In this document: piece by piece, positions 13,301 to 26,874 of the stretch
How positions within the stretch are numbered: position 1 is the first letter of the stretch
Layout: the number at the start of each line of letters is the position of its first letter
NCBI GenBank assembly: GCA_963682055.1
Contig: OY821740.1
Location: 13,416,814-13,480,813 of the forward strand
DNA: 64,000 bases
Origin: Primula veris
Lineage: Eukaryota > Streptophyta > Magnoliopsida > Ericales > Primulaceae
Reading direction: 5' to 3'
Program-made: the position numbers and the translations under genes
The notes under the pieces: generated by a model
Database searches by the model: none
What the model was told of the DNA's origin: nothing
What the model saw: the letters and a program-made list of their open reading frames with translations, nothing else

Positions 13301-15939
13301 ATGGTTGATTTATAATCGCATCGCATTTGAATTCTCTTTGAGGATATATTTCGTAATTAATCCGAAATTAATGCCACTAATGCCCACTTTGAAAGGCTAG
13401 TATGTGTAAAGATCACGAAATGAACTCGTAGAATTATTGTAAAGAATTGAAGGAGTTATTGTGGACTTATCCAACCATAAGACGGACCATAAATATAAAT
13501 GGTTATGGTTGATGCATCGACAATATGGTCACATTTTACTATTATCCACATAAATGCAGCACTTCCCAAACTCTTAGACTTATCATTAAGTTGATGGCTC
13601 ATGATCCGGATTATCCTGAAAAGTCTAGTCGACTTGATAATACCGAAGAGTAAGAATCAAAATTTCAATTTGAATTACTTGAGTTTGGAAATTGAACATC
13701 CTATCGATTATGTTTAGATGCATGTTAATTACTTGGGTTATGCTATTTTGCTGCATTGGTCCGTTATGAGGCCCATAGACACTCAGACACCATATGCGTA
13801 CTAGGTGGTTACTGGTTATGAGCCAGAAGTCTCATATTAACGCGTGTTTAGAGTTATTAATTAATATTTTGATTGAGCCTCTATAGCGTTCAAAATATGG
13901 ACCTCTAAAGGGGACATAAGTCGATTATGAATCTCCTGCCTATCATTTGATAGAGTAACCTTGGCAAGCGATCTCTTTACCGCATGATATGCGAAAGTGA
14001 CATTGCTAAGACTGTTCTCCCCGTCGTTAGGGGCAGATTTGCACGTTACTGTTGATAAGGAACGACGTGAAGTAACGTGGCATAACCCACTCAGTCTTAG
14101 CTTGATCCCCAAAATTGCACTTAGTGATAAGTAAGTGCATAGACTTCCTCAAGTCTAACTAAATGCCAGACGCATTTAATGACTTTATGAGATGTCACGA
14201 GATTATTTATACCTGCTGCAAAATGCTTGCAAGGATAGACGTTCCTGTCGGACGTCGTGTTCCTGTCATAACACGTTCCTTTGGCCGAACTCGCCAAGCA
14301 AATGACGCTGCCGTCGGCCGTCAGTCTGTCGTGCTTCCCAAGATACGAGATACGAGGAAGTTGACCGGTTCCAAATTTGTTCAGCCCCAGAGGTGGTGAA
14401 CTGAAACTCGCTTGTCGCACGAGATTATAAAGGAGCAAGGAGATGTGTAATTTCCTCCTCATCCTAAGAAATCTCGAAATATTTGTCGATCATGATATCT
14501 TAGACGATATTGAAGCCAAACGAGACTGTCATTGATTATTTGTTCATATATTCAGTGACGACTGATAATATGAACAAATTATGACAGGGAACCATGTACC
14601 GTTGTCTGAAGTCAACGTAGAATAAACTGGACTAATGGAAACTTGCAATCCAAGTAGACTCTTTAGCGAAAGTGTGTTCGGACCTGTAGCTCCAACACCA
14701 CCAATGTTAGACGATTTTGTTTATTTGGTTATTCGTAAAGAAAAGTGATGGGAATAATGAGATTGTAGAATGCTCGCCTAGTAGCGCAAAACTTCTCTCA
14801 CATCTTGGAATTGATTACGAGATGATTGATTTTCTCATAATGGACGTTATAACGGTCCCCTACTTTATCAGTTTAATAGTTTCCCAAAAACTGATTATGC
14901 AGCATGTGATTGTGGTCATCGTTTTATCTCTATGGGGATTTAGACAAAGCGATATAGATGAAGGTCCCTGTGTGACTTCATAATGCTTGAATCAAGTAGT
15001 TTCTGACCACGGAACACGATCTCAATTAAATGAGACGTTCACTATATGAATTAATATAATCCGAGCGGATGTGGTATACCTGCCTAAGTGAGTACTTGAT
15101 TAGCTTGGGATACTTGAACAAGTATTATAACCTTGCGTGTTTTATTACGCAATCCATTTTTTTGGATTTGCCTTCGAGATGAAGGATCTTGGGAAGACAC
15201 GGTAGTGACTCGGCCTGATGATGGAGTCCCGTAAAGATTGAATCTAAGTCCATGATTCAGACTACACCTAGAAGGTGTTATGACGTTTTAGTCATTATGG
15301 CGCTAAGTCGTCAGATTCTTCCATGATCGTTCGATCACTAGACATTGATATAGACACGGTCCGTCCCTGATGAGACGACAAAGAGATATTGAACCATTAT
15401 GTTCATATCTAAGTACAATAAGCGCATCATTGTACTTGGTCTACTGTACTAGGAAGAACATCTTGTCTGCTGTGAATGGTATAGCTCGACACAGCATCGC
15501 GCTAACACGCTGTCATCGAAATGGCATAAAAGACATTTTTCCATTACCTTAAGGTAACTGTGGATGAGGGCTTGTCTTATCCCATTTGCGTCATCGAGCT
15601 ACCCCCTTCGGTACTCAAATTAACGCAACCCTTTTTCGGTTATACCGATGCTGGTTACTTATCAGACCTGCATAAGGGATATTCCTAACATGGTCTGTCT
15701 TTACCAGGAATAAGGCAATATCTTGGAGGTCTTAAAATGACTCCAAACGAATCACTCTGATCTACTCGTGTTCTGTAAGACGACTAGAAAGTGTATATGG
15801 ATTCGAGCTCGTATTAGCCATATTTAAATTACATATGCTCTGTCTCACGATCCAGATAAAACACTTGTCTTATTTGATGACAACTTGTTGTTATCGATCA
15901 AGAGAGACATGACTAGATTATGCTATTTAACATTTCTTG

Positions 15940-16620
15940 CCGAAATAAATCTTCACATATGAAGTTTAAGAGCATCCTGCCGAATGCTCGTTTTATTCCA
16001 CGTTATATTTTCTTGCATATAGTCGTGTGCAAGTAAATGAGGCATCCAGTCGAATGCTCGTACTCTTTCTTGGAATATGAAATCTTTGCACCCAGTCGTG
16101 TGCAAGTGAGGGGGAGCATCCAAGTGAATGTTTATTGCACTAATTACTACTTAGTCGAAATCCTCGCAACATGTCGTGTGCAAGTGAGGGGGAGCATCCA
16201 GTCGCATGCTCGTGTACTCTTTTTGTCCTTAGACCAAGGTTTTTTTTTTCCACTGGGTTTTCCTTGGCAAGGTTTTTAGCGAGACACGTTCCCATTATAT
16301 CTCACTTAAGATTGCCGAAATTAGAGGGAGTATCATGTTGTATACTCCTTACCACTGTGTACTCTTTTGTCCTTCGACTAGAGGTTTTTCCCACTGGGTT
16401 TACTCTAGCAAGGTTTTGATGAGGCACCTGTTTTGTGGTTGATTCCCTACTACTACCACTGTTGCACACTTTTTTCCTTCGATAAGAGATTTTCCCATTG
16501 GGTTTGCTCCGGCAAGGTTTTGATGAGGCACACTGTTTTATAGTTAGTTAATTACATAGAATTTCGACCTATATCATTCGGCTACACAGTTTCTCCTAGG
16601 TACCGGTTTTGTCCCACACT
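15940..16620 (+). repeat. Degenerate tandem repeats in copia 3' tail
   Basis: Two interleaved repeat types. One is GAGCATCCAGTCGAATGCTCG with CCAGTCGTGTGCAAGTGAGG, about three copies between 15960 and 16215. The other is a pyrimidine-rich block with TCCTTCGA, TTTTCCCACTGGGTTT and GCAAGGTTTT, about four copies between 16215 and 16640. Such pyrimidine-rich repeats just before the polypurine tract are common in plant copia elements. The tract CCAAAGGGAGAG directly precedes the 3' LTR. Confidence 0.75.
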
Positions 16621-16722
16621 GGATTTTTCGTCCCTAAGGTTTTTATGTGTTTATCACTGCGAATGAACTCGACTCAGATCGACTGCATGAAGACGAAGAA
16701 TTCAAGACGTCCAAAGGGAGAG

Positions 16723-16918
16723 TATTGTATGATATTATTGGACTATTGAACCTTACTCATAGTGGGTCTAAGTTAGGCTTTCTAACTTCTATATAAAAAA
16801 GCTTAGGGTCCCATTGTATTCATACATTCTAAATAATAAAGACCTATTATTCACTTTCTCTATGTTCTCTCTATGTCTCCTATATAATATATATACTGAG
16901 TTAATAAGACTCATAATA
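16723..16918 (+). repeat. 3' LTR of the copia element
   Basis: 196 bp. It starts TATTGTATGATATTATTGG, where the canonical TG has become TA, and ends CTCATAATA. It is colinear with the 5' LTR apart from a lost stretch in the middle and many substitutions. GAAAT follows at 16919. Confidence 0.88.
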
Positions 16919-16923
16919 GAAAT

Positions 16924-17724
16924 TACATTTTTGCCTTTGTTTATAATTATAATAAAAAAAACAGCGTAATGAGAGGATATAAAATATTATTCATTTCCTC
17001 ACGTTTGGACACTACCAATTCTTTTTGAACCCCCTTTTCTTGAAAGAGTACATCTTGGACGTGATAATTATGCAGTTATGCAAATAGTTTATCATCAAAG
17101 TTAGGCACATTTGAACTACCATTGAAACACAATTGTTCCAATTATAGGGTCATACCAAATACAAATGGAGTTAAACGCCATGTACGCATGTGGTCTATGT
17201 AGACGATGGTCTTTATTACTGTTTTGGTGCAATTGACTGACTTATGGTTTCCAGTCGGATAGTTGCTTATCGAAGATTGTCTACAAGTGATTTTGCAACG
17301 AGTGAAGGAGTTCAAACTCTGGTCTGTTTTGTGGCTTTTATCAAAGTTTATCCAATAGACAATAGGGATAAACTCTTTGGAGGAAAATGTTCACTTTGAA
17401 TGTTGAGAATTGTTTGCTTGATTACTTTGGACAGATTTTCCAGGTCCATTTGTTACCGAGCTTTACTATTCTATCAGATAAGCTTAACGCCTAACCTTTG
17501 GTTTTATTCTGAATTAATCTAACAATGGCATGCTTGAAATGGATTGGTATTTGGTAATATCAAGAAATGTCCACTAGATTCCGAATATAACCAGATTTTA
17601 GACACATTATTTTTTGGTATAGAAACTACTAATTATGTTTGCGGTATCCTATCATCTTTGGTTTTATTGTATCTGAAGCTGAAGTTTTATAAGACATCAT
17701 ATTCTGCAATTGATGGTGAAGTTG
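16924..17724. other. Spacer and probable FRO 3' UTR
   Basis: About 800 bp between the copia element and the FRO stop codon. It should contain the FRO 3' UTR on the minus strand. No other gene or clear repeat was recognised. Confidence 0.45.
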
Positions 17725-20700
17725 TCACCAGTTGAAGCTAATGAACTCGAAATGGAGGTTCTTTGCCGAAGAAGATGAACAGATGGCCGCAACTTCATGT
17801 CTCATAGTCTTAGGTCCACAAACTAAAACACCGATGCTGGTTTCTTCGCGTTCCAGTAAGATTTCTGAAAAGAAGTTTACATTATTAAATTTTATGCTTC
17901 AATGGAGAATATAGCGCAATAAATCACATTGCCAGCTGGTTCTGGTAACATGAAAAATAATTTTTTTAAAAACAATAGTATTGTCGTCTTGAGTTTCTAC
18001 TTCCTACTTTATTACGTAAAAGGTAGATTACCGTGATTTTAGGTGATAGTTAAGATTTAAGAAGCTTTAGACGTGTCCAGGGGCCAAGTAAGAACCATAT
18101 GTGAGAGGGGTGTCAAATTACATACTAAGAAACAATGGTTTAGATGGGATTTTATGGAAGTGCGAAATCACTATTTTCAATAAATTACAAGGAGGAGAGG
18201 CACCAGACTCCCTCATTTTGGGGGAGTTACCCAAACCCCTCTCCGTTTTTACGATTTGGTATGATTTTTCGGTTATGTTTTTTAATCAAAGTTTTGTTTT
18301 ATTTCGAAACTGTCTATTCCAAAAAATATGTAAAATTTCCACTTTTACATTTTTTTGTATATTTTGGCATTACTAAAGTGTAAACTGTCAAATAAACAAT
18401 TAAAAACTAAAAAATATATAAATGTTTTACAGATTTTTTTAACAGACATTTTCAAAATTAAACAAAACGTTGATATAAAAAATTATAGCTTTTCCGAATC
18501 ATGAAAACGGATGGAGAGTCACGTTAACTCTCCCGAATAAGAGTATGGTTACAGTTGGGGACAAATGACATGCTAAAAGATAGTGAAGTATTAACATTTA
18601 TGGGGGATGTCATGAGAGTCGGGACCCTAACTCCGAGTCATGATGAAAGTTTTTAATTACTTTTAAAATAATCAATTTCATTTTAAATTTCTTTGATTTT
18701 CAAATTCAAAATTACATAAAATTTACAAATATAAAAAGAAACAAAAAGGAACACTTTGGATCTATATATTATATATATTCACACATACATATTTATAATA
18801 CATATGTATACACCTACATATATAAATGTATGATATTCTAAATTTTCAAATAATAGTTATAAGTTGATTTCATGGAATTGGAAAGAAAACAAAACCTATA
18901 TAATTTCAACTTTGAAAAATCAAAGTCAATTAAAATATGAAATTGAGTATTTTAAAGGCAATTAAAAAATTTGAGTTACCATGACTCAGAGTGAAGACCT
19001 CCGCTACCATATCATGACCACTCATAGTCACCGTTTATACTCGTTTCGGGACATGTCAATGTATATTAAATATTTTTACTAAAATAAACATGATAGATAT
19101 GGTAAGGGCTGGAATCTTTAAAATATTGGTTCGTACTCCTTGGTTTTAAATCTTTTGAAAATTGGTTTTATGCCCAAGTTAGTTGTTAAAAAAAAATCGT
19201 TGTAAAAGTTCTTGTGTTTTTTCCATTTTTGTTTCGTCAAAAGTACAACCAAACATAGTCCAGAGAATGAGAACATTGCAAAGAAAAACTTACTCTTTAG
19301 CTCAGGCCTCCCACCATAATGCACCTTTGTAAACCTCTCAAGACATTGATTTGGAAAGCTTTCTAATTCTCTCTCTTCTCGTTCAGTATTTTCATTATCT
19401 TTACATTCAGCTCCTATATGTTTCTTGTTCCACAAAAAAGCGATACTCGCACTCACTACAATGGCGACACACAGGAATAACATATACCATAGGGCTTGGG
19501 ACGAATGTGAATATATAATGTTTGTGTTCTTATCAATAGGGAAAATATAGTAACGAGTAAATATCCCGATAAAAATAAGGAACAAGACAAATGAAGAAGA
19601 GATGATTGCCGCGAGACAGAGCCAGGAGTTGGGTCCCAGAATGGGCCCCACTGGTGCAAGCGAAGGGTTAGGATTGAACCATAAGGTTCGTAAGATTTTG
19701 GGATTTTGTAGGGGTGGTGATTTTTCTCTTGTTACATAGGCTTCGATTTTTAGTTCCAAGTCGGGAGATGAAGAGGGAAGGCTTGGGAGAAGGTGTAGCA
19801 TGGTGAGGTCTAATGAGTGCTTAAAAGCACTTATTAGGAGAATTTTTGGGGGGCATGTAATTTTGTTATTAGTGGTTAGGAAGATGATCTCTTTGATTAT
19901 AGAGATGAAAGGGGCTATACCACTTCCTCCACTTACTAGCACAAGCATGTCATGCCTGCAAAATCACATGTACATACAAAAGTCACCAAATTCATACATA
20001 CCTTGGAGTTTTAGCAATAATATTCCTTGTGTAGCTAGAATTTGCTATACAACAACTGATTTGTACATAACCAAAAAATGTGGAATAGTTTAGCCTTCTA
20101 TAACTCACTCACTTTACAAATTTGGTATGTTCTGGTTGCCATTCCCTTACGTCCAAAAACGATGCATACATTTTCCATAAATTATGGACAGATTTCATCA
20201 CCATTTATTTACTTTGGAACCATTTTTTTATGAACACAGAACACCCCTGATCATGTTTTATAAAAGGGAAAATGGAATAGGTCTACTACTCATGGAGCAC
20301 TTTCCATTTCAGCATTCAAACACAAGATATAAATCTTGCTCAAAGTTGGCATCAATTTATCCAACTACACGTTGTGAAAATCCATGAATCCAACCAACAA
20401 AATAAGTAGCTATATGAGATACATGACATAATAATAAGTTTAGATATTAAATTTGCTTACCTTAGAAAATGAGTTGAAGCAGGTCCATAAGGCCCTTCAA
20501 TTGAGACACTCAAACAATCTAATGGAGAAGATGAAGAATTAAGCAAGTGAAAAAGCTGCTTAGTCCAAGTCCCTTCTGATTTGATGATGACACTAAGCTT
20601 ATTTGGTTCAAGGTTACAGTTTGAGCTTATTGTGAATGGGTGCCACTGCAACTTTGAAATCTTTGCAACGTGTATGAACATTATGCTCGTCGGGGTGTAG

Positions 20701-23700
20701 CTTAGACCTTTCATTTACACATCAAAATCAAAAATTCTATTTAAACTTACTACATAACGTACCTCGACATGTATGGTCATAATAGGTGAACTATTTGTAA
20801 TGCACTACATATTTTTATATTTCAAAATTTGATATGTATAGATTTCGTCTATGACATATCCTTTTCTTGCTTAGAAATCATGACTAGTGTGGTTCAGTTA
20901 GACAAGCAATCTAGTTTCACAATATCTGTCCTTTTTTTTCTAAAAGAATTGGGACCATTACTGTTCTATGAGACTATGCATGTTTTATAATTAAGTAAAT
21001 AACCTAATATAGAACACAATAAAATTCAAACCTTGTGTTTTCAAGAAGTTGAGCTCGAGGGTTTCACAAGACAAGAGCTTTGCAGAAATAAGACTAACCC
21101 TCTGCCTAGACTGTAAAAATCTCAAGTACCGATCCACCATAAAGAGGTAAAATCCAGCGAGAACCGTATATGAGTATTCGAAACCAAGATGAAATATGTA
21201 AAAGACCATGAAGAGGATGTACAAATAATGGGTGTAGAAGAAGAGCTCAAACATCTTTTGCCTTATAGATGGGAAAGTTGTTACCCACAATAGTAAGCCG
21301 AAGAACAATGATAACTCTCCGGCTAAATTCGATACGTAAATGGCGTTCCAAGTCAGCATCTGTTATTAAAGATATCGATTATGAGTCAGTTTTACTTATT
21401 ATACTACAAATTTTTATGATCTGATAATTGCAGGTTACAACTCGTAAACGATTAAACTTTTTGTGGAAGAATGAAACTGCTAATTAAACTAGCGAAGGTA
21501 TTAATTTGAAGACTGAAGTAATCGTAAATTCGGGTTATTGAAATTCCATGTGCTAATAGAAATTCACGCTTAGACACAAGAAGAACATGTTCTAAATAAG
21601 AGTGATCCCTTTTGTTCAATATTTGTGTCCCGTTTTCTGAATATATATGTGGATATATTATTATAAACTGAGCAATTGTAGTTGTTTTGATACGAAGATA
21701 TATATACTAATTAGTAATTATTGTACCTTTAAAAGCAACCATTTGACGCATATAATAATACATTATATGGAGTATTTGGGAAAAACATTACCGTATTTGT
21801 AGCAAGTCTCTCATAAATTTTATCACGTATAGGTCCTTGTGTCAAACCCTAGCTACCCTTCATTTTTTTTTTTTAAATTTACTGGTAACAAGGTTGTGAT
21901 GTAATTTTCAATAAGTTTAGTTCCTATCATATAGTATATTGTTTGTAACATCATATAAGACGCGCTAAGTTCACCTGATTAATTACTTTTTCAGTTTTGT
22001 AAGTTGTGTTTGGACGCTGCTAATTCATGAAAAGTTATTTTTACATTCTTCATTAGACGGTCTATTTTATAAACAATCTAATGAACACGTACAGTTGTGT
22101 TTTTTTAGTTGTTTCATTGTATTTTGTGCTCATTCGACCACATCTATTCGCTTTTTTTTTTTTTTTTTTTTTTGTCTATAAGATTGATTTTGAATTCATT
22201 TTTCATTCATTTTTCTACTATTTTTCGTTTTAGACTGTTTACTTTTTAGACATTCTAATGAAGACAACTGTGTATTTTCAGTGTCTTTATGTATGTGATT
22301 ATACATTAGATCGATTGTCTTAATTCGTATATTAGACTTTCATTAGACTGTATATTACTGTATTATTAGACTCCCTATTAGACTTTTCATTGGTGTATTA
22401 AGACTCGAGACTGTCCATTAATAACTAAAAAAAATGTCAGATAGTAACCATTAGAGCGTCTGTTGCTAAACTGATAATAAAATGAGTGTCGTTAAATTTA
22501 GCAACAGTTTAGCAAAAAAATTTGTTGCTAAACTGTTGCTAAAATTTAGCGACACTCACTTTACCATCAGTTTTGAAAAAATAAACTGTTGCTATCTGAA
22601 CTTTTTCTTGTAGTAAACGGTGTATTAAAATTTTCATTAAATTGTTCATTAGTGTATTTAAAATCATTTTTTTTCGTACTTTTATAAAAAAGTTACACTA
22701 TTTATTTGGTTTTGTGAATTTTTTTTTTGGGGTGGGTGGGTGGGTGGTGTTGTTTATTTTTTGGCTTTTTCTGGATTTCTTTGAATTTTTGATATTTTTT
22801 AAACTTTATTGGATGTTTCTGTATTTTTTTATTTTTGGCCAGCGCGGATCAACGCGGTAATTTATCCTTAATCAATTATGGTAAACAATGGTCAAATTTT
22901 ATCATTGACAATTTTTTTTGTATTTATTTTATTTTTTATTTTTTAAAAATAATTGTATCTTTTTATAAATTATTTTCATTTTTTATCGATGGCGGTCAAC
23001 CTCTTAGACCAACCGACAACATTTGCGGGTCAATGGCACAGATCATGGGGTTGGTCAAACTTGTTTGAACTACAGTGTTTGATCAAAAATAGTTTGGTCA
23101 TTGGATAAAGAATTATAAGATATCTAAATAATTATAAGTCTATTTTATAAATGAATGTTATAGGGGTACCAACATCCAAGTTACCATGTTTATCATGACA
23201 TTGTGGACAATATTCCTTTATTTTAATAAATCAAAATAAACTACGCAAGGTTTTGGTAAAGTCTATTATCTTGACTTGTTTGTTACCAACATGATAAAAA
23301 AGATGGACCCAAACTGTAACAAGTCAAGTTTTGCGACTATCAGTTATCACCATCCCATTTGTCTGAGAGATTGTTTCAATTCATTTGAAATTGCAACATC
23401 TAAATATATATAATTAGCTGAAATGTTTACCATCCACGGTCGTAAGATCCAAATCCAAAGGCCTATTAAATAAGAGATCGTATAATCATGCAATTCCCAT
23501 TTCTCATAAAACAAATGTATTCCATTCCCGGAACAAATTTCTTCAAGTTTGTATGGTCATGTTATCATTTTTTTCATATGTATTCTCAATTTTTTATTTT
23601 TAAATCAATCTATTATTTTATTTCTAAAATGTTTGTTAAAAAAAATCTTTAAAATTTGACATTTTAAACAAACAATTAAACATAAAAAATATATAAAAAA

Positions 23701-26353
23701 TGTCAAAATTTGAAGGTTTTTTTAAAAAAAAATTTAAAAATAAAATAATACCGTGATATAAAAAAATCGATTTTTTTTACAAACATTTGTGAAAAAACCG
23801 ATAATATGATCGAGACCTGAGGAAATTTGAACTCATTTCAATAACCAACTGGACATTGGTAGTAGGGCTCCAATAATTAACACGTATATATATACTGCGT
23901 AGTTTTATCTAATTTAGTAATTTTTATATATTTGATGACTGTTTGGTTACAAACATTATTGCTGCTTCATATATTGACTAGAAAACATAATATCCATGCA
24001 TGTCAGTACTATTCAAAAAATAAGATGGAACAAATTTTCAACATCCTAAAAAGTCATTTTTCGGAGACACCATGCACATGTACTTGAGACTTTTATTTCT
24101 TTATAATGAGAAAGGCAAGAAAAAGGCACCATGAAGAGACTATAGACGAATTGCAAGGAAAATGTAAAGCAGCTTTCAATTTAGCTGGATAAGTACATTT
24201 TTCCATACCAAACAACGAACTAACATCCAAAAGTTGTCATAGCAACAGTTTGTCCACTGATTTACAACCATTCGATTTATATTCTCAAAAAACCAAACTT
24301 ATTAACAACCAAATAATTGTGGTTTGAAACCTATGGCTATCAATTAAGTATCAATTAGTTTTGATATACGTTTCAATCCCTTTTTTATTCTAACTGTCAT
24401 ATGTCTTACAAACAAATGCACTTATTTAATACAAAGAAACTCATATAAGCAAACTCATATATAAGCAGTGAAGTAACTAAGTTGAGACAGTCGCAGCCTG
24501 CGGCCTTTCCATTTTGCAAAATATTACCGAAAGAGTACAAAATTTTTATATGTATTTTGATCAAAATCTTCAAAAGTTAACACTTCCCCCCTATTACGAA
24601 AAGAAATACTTATATAGGATATGAAAATTTTATATAGATTTTCGGCTCCTCTTATTAACTAATCCTGGTTCAGTCGGTGATATAATAGTATTTTAAAAGT
24701 ATGTTACGTACCTCATGTATTCGATTGGTAGCAATCCAATAGATGATGTAAAAAACTCCATGCAGAGTAAACAAGAGCATAGTAATATGTCCAAGCCAAA
24801 TGTGGTACTTAATGCTACCCTCTGAAGTGAGTCCAAATAGAGGTAATATTGATGAGCATCTTGTAACTGGAAAGAAGAGAAATGCCAGGCATATGTTACC
24901 AATGAACCCCAATATTAGTCCACTTTGCTCCAACTTCACTTCCCATCTAAAATATTTCATGGATAAATTATAAATATATGAAAAACTTGTCCATGCATCT
25001 TTTTTCCTCTAAGCAAGTACTACTTTTTAAAACCATAAAAAAAGTAATAGGAAATATACTCTACAATTGTATAAAACGATCGATATCAAGCAGTCCATGC
25101 TATGTGGTTAGTGTTTTGAATTCAACTCCGTTAAAACTTCTGTCAAATTCTTAACCAAATCCTACATAGTTCTATAGATTGATAAGGAATCAGCCTATTT
25201 TGAGTTCTTAATGAAAATATTATGATTTCGTAAGGAATCAGCACATTTCCATAACGGAAAATATTGTAATGAAATTTCTATTCGGACAGTGCTTACAATT
25301 CAACTTTCTTGAGGGTTGCGCGTTGTTTGGCCTTGGAGAAAGAGATGTGCAAGTTATATGAAAACGACCAAACCAAAAGAGCAATAAACATGACACAAAT
25401 GATGATCTCCAACAAACAAACAATCCCTAATCCTTTAATGATCATTGGTCTTCTCAACCTGCCAAGTTTACTGTTTCTGCGCTTCCTAATACACAGAAAA
25501 TGAAAGAAAGCTATAGTAAGTATCCCAAAAAATAAATTCACCAAGTATGAGGTGATTTGGACTATTTTGGAGTATAGGAACTGAAAAAGAAAAATGCAAA
25601 AAGTAACCAGAAAGTGATAATCATACCTTTGGAGACTAGCTTCACCAAATTTCTTTCCCAGGTGGAGATACAAACATCCAAAAACACCAATAAGTAGAAT
25701 GGGAAATGTGTAAATCAAAATTGTTGAGCCTGAAACATAGTTAGATCAAAGAAAAATAAATAGAGTTACTAAATCACAGGAAGCCTCTATATGACCAAAA
25801 ACTGACTTTTTATAAGTTAAATGTGAATCTAAACAAAACGCTCACATAGACTATATGAAGTTACGAAACTCGCCATTGATACCGACTTCTTCTTTTTCAG
25901 AAAAAAAGGTTATTGCAGATACTATGTAATTTGCTCGTTGATCAAAATACCAGACTTTATATTTTCTGGAGGAGAAAATTTTCAACTAATTTAGAAAATA
26001 AAGCTCATGTAACCATGCTAAAGGGGAAGTGACTGGTCACTAGTTTTCATTATTGCTGCTAAGCATGTGTTAGTGATTTTCATAAAATGAGAAAAAGTAT
26101 AATCAGAAAGCAAACCTTGAGAAGTACCAAAGTAAGTTGAAGTGGTGGCAGATGTAATCTTGTCATACCATCTACTGTAAATGTGAAAAGCCGAAAACAC
26201 ATGTAAATAAAATAAATAACCAATGAAAATTGCCATTATTAACACCATTATTGTTTGTTGGAGAATTTTTATAAAGCTTTCATGGAGATGGAGAGGGGAC
26301 AAAAATCCCTTAATCGCCATTGAAATATTTCTCTCTCTCACTCTCACTCTCAT
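17725..26353 (-). CDS. FRO: Ferric reduction oxidase (ferric-chelate reductase), complete, 8 exons
   Basis: Plasma-membrane flavocytochrome that passes electrons from NADPH through FAD and haem to extracellular ferric chelates for iron uptake or iron homeostasis. Minus-strand exons: 26353-26116, 25729-25627, 25485-25297, 24946-24712, 21359-21032, 20707-20461, 19955-19294, 17864-17725. They total 2142 nt, 713 codons plus stop, with all phases consistent, which is the usual FRO length. Visible: N-terminal membrane helix; family signature LPLFGLTSEGSIKYHIWLGH and THYLYILF..FH carrying haem-ligand histidines; FAD motif WHPFTISS; SIEGPYGPAS; NADPH motif LVSGGSGIAPFIS; C-terminal LVCGPKTMRHE ending FISFNW. 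The 140-nt last exon lies 1.4 kb beyond exon 7 and is easily missed, because exon 7 stays open past its GTAAGT donor. A second ATG at 26320 (MAIKGFL) is an equally good start. It resembles the FRO1/FRO2 group more than FRO6/7. Confidence 0.94.
18209..18545. repeat. Fold-back element in FRO intron 7
   Basis: An imperfect inverted repeat. The left arm, CTCATTTTGGGGGAGTT followed by CTCTCCGTTTTTACGATT, pairs with the complement of GAATCATGAAAACGG, ATGGAGAG and AACTCTCCCGAATAAGAG. Probably a MITE. No target duplication was fixed and the ends are approximate. Confidence 0.6.
18620..19002. repeat. Second fold-back element in FRO intron 7
   Basis: Left arm AACTCCGAGTCATGATGAAAG with TTTTTAATTACTTTTAAAAT. 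Right arm ATTTTAAAGGCAATTAAAAA with GAGTTACCATGACTCAGAG. The arms pair over about 60 bp around an AT-rich loop. Class not identified and ends approximate. Confidence 0.6.
22430..22612. repeat. Hairpin remnant with CACTA-like end in FRO intron 4
   Basis: The block GTTGCTAAACTGATAATAAA..GAGTGTCG..TTTAGCAAC is repeated in inverted order (TTGCTAAACTGTTGCTAAA..CGACACTCACTTTACCATCAG). It ends in TTTTTCTTGTAGTA, close to the complement of the common CACTA end CACTACAAGAAAA. Probably a non-autonomous CACTA piece. The 3.35-kb intron 24711-21360 is otherwise AT-rich without recognisable genes. Confidence 0.5.
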
Positions 26354-26874
26354 TTTCTAGTCTTACAGCTTGCTTAATTAACTTGGACTCTTAGAGGAAG
26401 CCTTTTTTTATGTAACTTGATATTATGTAAAAAGGAATTAAATAATATATTTTTTTGGCTTTTCAAGTATATACATGCAGCCCGTTTATACAAAAATAAT
26501 TAAATGTAAATATATTTACAAAAAATTATACACCTTCCATTCATACAACTATATAGAAGGGACCAAACCCAGAATACAAAATTACACTCTTCGTACCTAC
26601 ACTTCCAAAATTACAATCCGTACTATCCAATGTTAAAATCAAAAGAGGCTATATATAGTCTGAATTATGCTATCATGCATAATTTTACCTATTATTAACC
26701 TACTAGAAGCAGGACTAAAAACCAAACACCAGCTAACATTTGCTTGCATGCAGTAGAACAAAATATCCAAAAACGTTTTGGAAACTGCAATTAAATAACT
26801 ATCAAGCAACGACTAAAGACCTAATTTAGCTATATTCGGCTTAAATGAGAAGAAAAACCTATATTCAAACTTAT
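26354..26874 (-). promoter_or_regulatory. FRO upstream region with LINE 3'-end remnant
   Basis: Sequence upstream of the FRO start. The first 200 bp should hold the core promoter, but no TATA box is clear enough to call. Around 26555-26600, GAAGGGACCAAACCCAGAATACAAAATTA matches the 3' end of the LINE at 30.27 kb (AAGGGACCAGACCCAGTGTACAAAA), so an antisense LINE 3' fragment lies within about 450 bp of the FRO start. Confidence 0.45.

Larger units (their letters stand above)
10163..16918 (+). mobile_element. Decayed full-length Ty1/copia LTR retrotransposon
   Basis: Two LTRs bound a 6.3-kb interior, with the 5-bp duplication GAAAT at 10158-10162 and 16919-16923. The interior is dead but keeps copia landmarks in order on the plus strand: integrase-like MVDASTIWSHF near 13505, reverse-transcriptase end FEMKDLGKTR near 15173, copia RNase H pieces NGIARHSIALTRCHRNGIK near 15475 and GYTDAGYLSDLHKG near 15640. 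Stops and frameshifts separate them. The LTRs differ by many substitutions and a 22-bp length difference, so the insertion is old. Short open frames inside it are remnants or chance. Confidence 0.9.

Noticed and set aside
19118..19293. Read-through extension of FRO exon 7 as the protein C-terminus
   Set aside because: A GTAAGT donor at 19293 and a conserved in-phase last exon at 17864-17725 explain the gene better; the extension has no FRO similarity.
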